A stretch of DNA of 64,000 nucleotides, taken from contig OZ006973.1 of assembly GCA_963931085.1 (NCBI GenBank), forward strand, positions 62,001-126,000, in the 5' to 3' direction. The notes under the pieces are model-generated. The model was not told the DNA's origin and did not search any database. It saw only the letters and a program-made list of their open reading frames with translations. Positions 62,646 through 64,000 of the stretch are shown here, piece after piece. The DNA is from UMGS1994 sp944386155. GTDB taxonomy: Bacteria; Bacillota; Clostridia; TANB77; CAG-508. Position 1 is the first letter of the stretch; every line of letters starts with the position of its first letter. The translations under genes were made by a program, and so were the position numbers.

Positions 62646-63558
62646 AGTTATTTTTATTAGAATTAATTTTTACATAATTTTTATATTCAGTTTGATCTTT
62701 ATTAGAGAAATCTACATTTTTATTATTAATAATATTTTTTTCAATTAAGTAATTAGTTTCTTTATAATAATAATTTTCAAAAAATTCTACTGTTCTTAAA
62801 ATCATATAATCATCTTTACTAATATAAGTGTCAACATATCCATTTTGATATTTTTTCCTTAATACAAAACAATTTTTACTATTTACCGAATCTTCTTTAA
62901 CAGAAAAACCGATGCCGAAGTTTGAAATTGTAAGGAAAGAATAAAAATCATTTGGTATAAAATCTTTTCTATAAGAATAATCTACTATATTTTCTTCTAT
63001 TGTTTTGTTTTGATTATTTATAGTAGTAATATTAGTAGTATTTTCAGAATCATTAAATTCGATATAATAAATTTTATCAAGACTTTCAATTTTATATTTA
63101 TTTTCATAACAATAATAAACATATTCTTCTTTAGTATTTAAATTATCAGGAATATATTTATAATTTATAGTTTTGGTAATTTTATAATTATTAGATTCCG
63201 AAAGAGTAGAAATACTAGAATAAGTATTATTTACTATATTATTTATATAGTAAGCTTTTATTAATACGAAAACAATTACAAAAAGTATAAATAAAACAAT
63301 AATAAGTAAAATTAGTTTAATAAAATTAAAAATTCTATTAAATTTGTTTAAATGATTTAATAAAGTTTTGTCACTTTCATCCATTGTTTTTAAATTATCG
63401 AATATATCTGAACAAATATTATTGTAGTAATTTTTACAATCTTCACAAGTAGATAAGTGATTTTCAATAAATTTTTTTGTAGTATCATTTACAAGTTTAT
63501 CAGCATATAAGGAAGATAAATCTTGCACAATATCACAATCATTATTATTTTTCTTCAT
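62644..63558 (-). CDS. Zinc-finger anti-sigma factor, paralogue
   Basis: 304 residues. The N-terminal domain has CDIVQDLSSLYADKL and IENHLSTCEDCKNYY, the zf-HC2 ligand pattern; one transmembrane helix (about 76-100) and a large extracytoplasmic part follow. It mirrors the anti-sigma gene at 61394 but is diverged. It overlaps its sigma gene by 14 bp. Confidence 0.87.
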   Translation of the reverse strand: MKKNNNDCDIVQDLSSLYADKLVNDTTKKFIENHLSTCEDCKNYYNNICSDIFDNLKTMDESDKTLLNHLNKFNRIFNFIKLILLIIVLFILFVIVFVLIKAYYINNIVNNTYSSISTLSESNNYKITKTINYKYIPDNLNTKEEYVYYCYENKYKIESLDKIYYIEFNDSENTTNITTINNQNKTIEENIVDYSYRKDFIPNDFYSFLTISNFGIGFSVKEDSVNSKNCFVLRKKYQNGYVDTYISKDDYMILRTVEFFENYYYKETNYLIEKNIINNKNVDFSNKDQTEYKNYVKINSNKNN

Positions 63559-64000
63559 TATCTATCATCTCCTTTAATTTTAATTTTGCTCTATAATAAG
63601 TTGTTCTAGCCCAACTTTCAGACTTTCCTAATATCTGACCGATTTCTTTAAAAGAAAAATCAGATTTAACACGCAAAAGAACAACGTTCTTTGAATTATC
63701 ATCAAGAGAAAAAATTTTTTTATATAGATTAAGTAAATTATCTTTATCTATGTATGAATCTTCAAAAGATTCATTATTAAAGTAGAATTCACTAATTTCA
63801 TAAATATCTATATTTTTATACTTATGATTTCTTTTTAAATAATCTATCCATTTGTTTTTTGCAATTTTGCAAAGCCAAGTTTTTATATTTGAATCATTTT
63901 TAAAAGTTTTTATATTTTTAATTGCACTATAAAAAGTCTCTTGCATTAATTCCTCAGAAAGATCTTTGTTATTAGTAAGAGCTAATAGATATTTATATAC
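63545..64000 (-). CDS. ECF RNA polymerase sigma factor, N-terminus beyond window
   Basis: The frame stays open to the window edge: 18 codons (YKYLLALTNNKDLSEEL) precede the internal Met at 63946, so the true start lies beyond 64000. Sigma-2 (MQETFYSAIKNIKTFKNDSNIKTWLCKIAKNKW) and sigma-4 (KNVVLLRVKSDFSFKEIGQILGKSESWARTTYYRAKLKLKEM) are typical. It is a paralogue of the sigma gene at 60916, in a mirrored operon with its anti-sigma factor. Confidence 0.9.
   Translation of the reverse strand, partial: VYKYLLALTNNKDLSEELMQETFYSAIKNIKTFKNDSNIKTWLCKIAKNKWIDYLKRNHKYKNIDIYEISEFYFNNESFEDSYIDKDNLLNLYKKIFSLDDNSKNVVLLRVKSDFSFKEIGQILGKSESWARTTYYRAKLKLKEMIDNEEK

Overview
The window is AT-rich chromosomal DNA from a low-GC, spore-forming member of the Clostridia. 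The evidence is A/T-ending codons, AGGAGG-type ribosome binding sites, consensus sigma-A promoters, hairpin-plus-T-run terminators, the germination protein YpeB and a DUF6514 family protein. No rRNA or CRISPR array is present. Seven tRNA genes are seen: Lys-TTT, Glu-TTC, Thr-TGT, Lys-CTT, Arg-TCT, Arg-ACG and Pro-TGG. The organism is probably host-associated and uncultured, but the species cannot be named from sequence alone.

Regions 1-17,900 are mostly housekeeping and envelope genes: a GtrA fragment and a diacylglycerol glycosyltransferase, ypeB, a one-chain MurF-Ddl fusion followed by yqeK, a DnaJ-like co-chaperone, a small operon ending in an orphan VirD4-type coupling ATPase broken by a 1-nt frameshift, the yhaO-yhaN nuclease/ATPase pair, three tRNAs, a FabG-like reductase, a starch-binding-domain protein, an XRE/S24-like regulator and a VanW-family protein.

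Region 18,100-28,250 is a surface-protein locus. A reading frame of about 2,640 codons (Cna-B-like domain, Ig-like units, 11 MucBP repeats, C-terminal membrane anchor) is preceded by a 14-unit AG repeat. With 14 units the start codon is out of frame with the body; 13 or 16 units would join them. This is a textbook layout for a phase-variable contingency locus, here in the OFF state. About 1.6 kb beyond its end lies a second, 97%-identical copy of its last 327 bp, separated by a DUF4143 ATPase gene and a set of TTACGAA inverted repeats.

Region 28,300-46,700 holds CapA, an ABC-F ATPase, Tex, an operon of a single-module NRPS (C-A-T-reductase) with a membrane histidine kinase and an HD-GYP response regulator, an HtrA-like protease with a 1-nt frameshift, two GC-richer small membrane proteins, an XRE operon, tRNAs and an N-formylglutamate amidohydrolase-like protein.

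Region 46,970-57,508 is an integrated element of about 10.5 kb in the 3' end of tRNA-Pro, bounded by a 14-bp direct repeat. It carries a RepA_N-type initiator, TnpV, an ImmR/ImmA-like regulatory pair, a GNAT acetyltransferase, a three-gene operon (ComEC-like metallo-beta-lactamase fold protein, unknown protein, four-helix membrane protein), a complete DpnII-type restriction-modification system (dpnM, dpnA, dpnB), an excisionase and a decayed tyrosine integrase. The host tRNA terminator lies immediately outside the right end. The three-gene MBL operon, driven by a perfect consensus promoter with a palindrome in its spacer, is the best candidate for an undescribed defence-type system.

Region 57,700-64,000 holds a frameshifted HhH iron-sulphur DNA glycosylase-like gene, a nucleotidyltransferase-like gene behind a pentanucleotide repeat, two more GC-richer small genes with their own terminators, and two paralogous ECF sigma/anti-sigma pairs arranged tail to tail, the second running off the window end.
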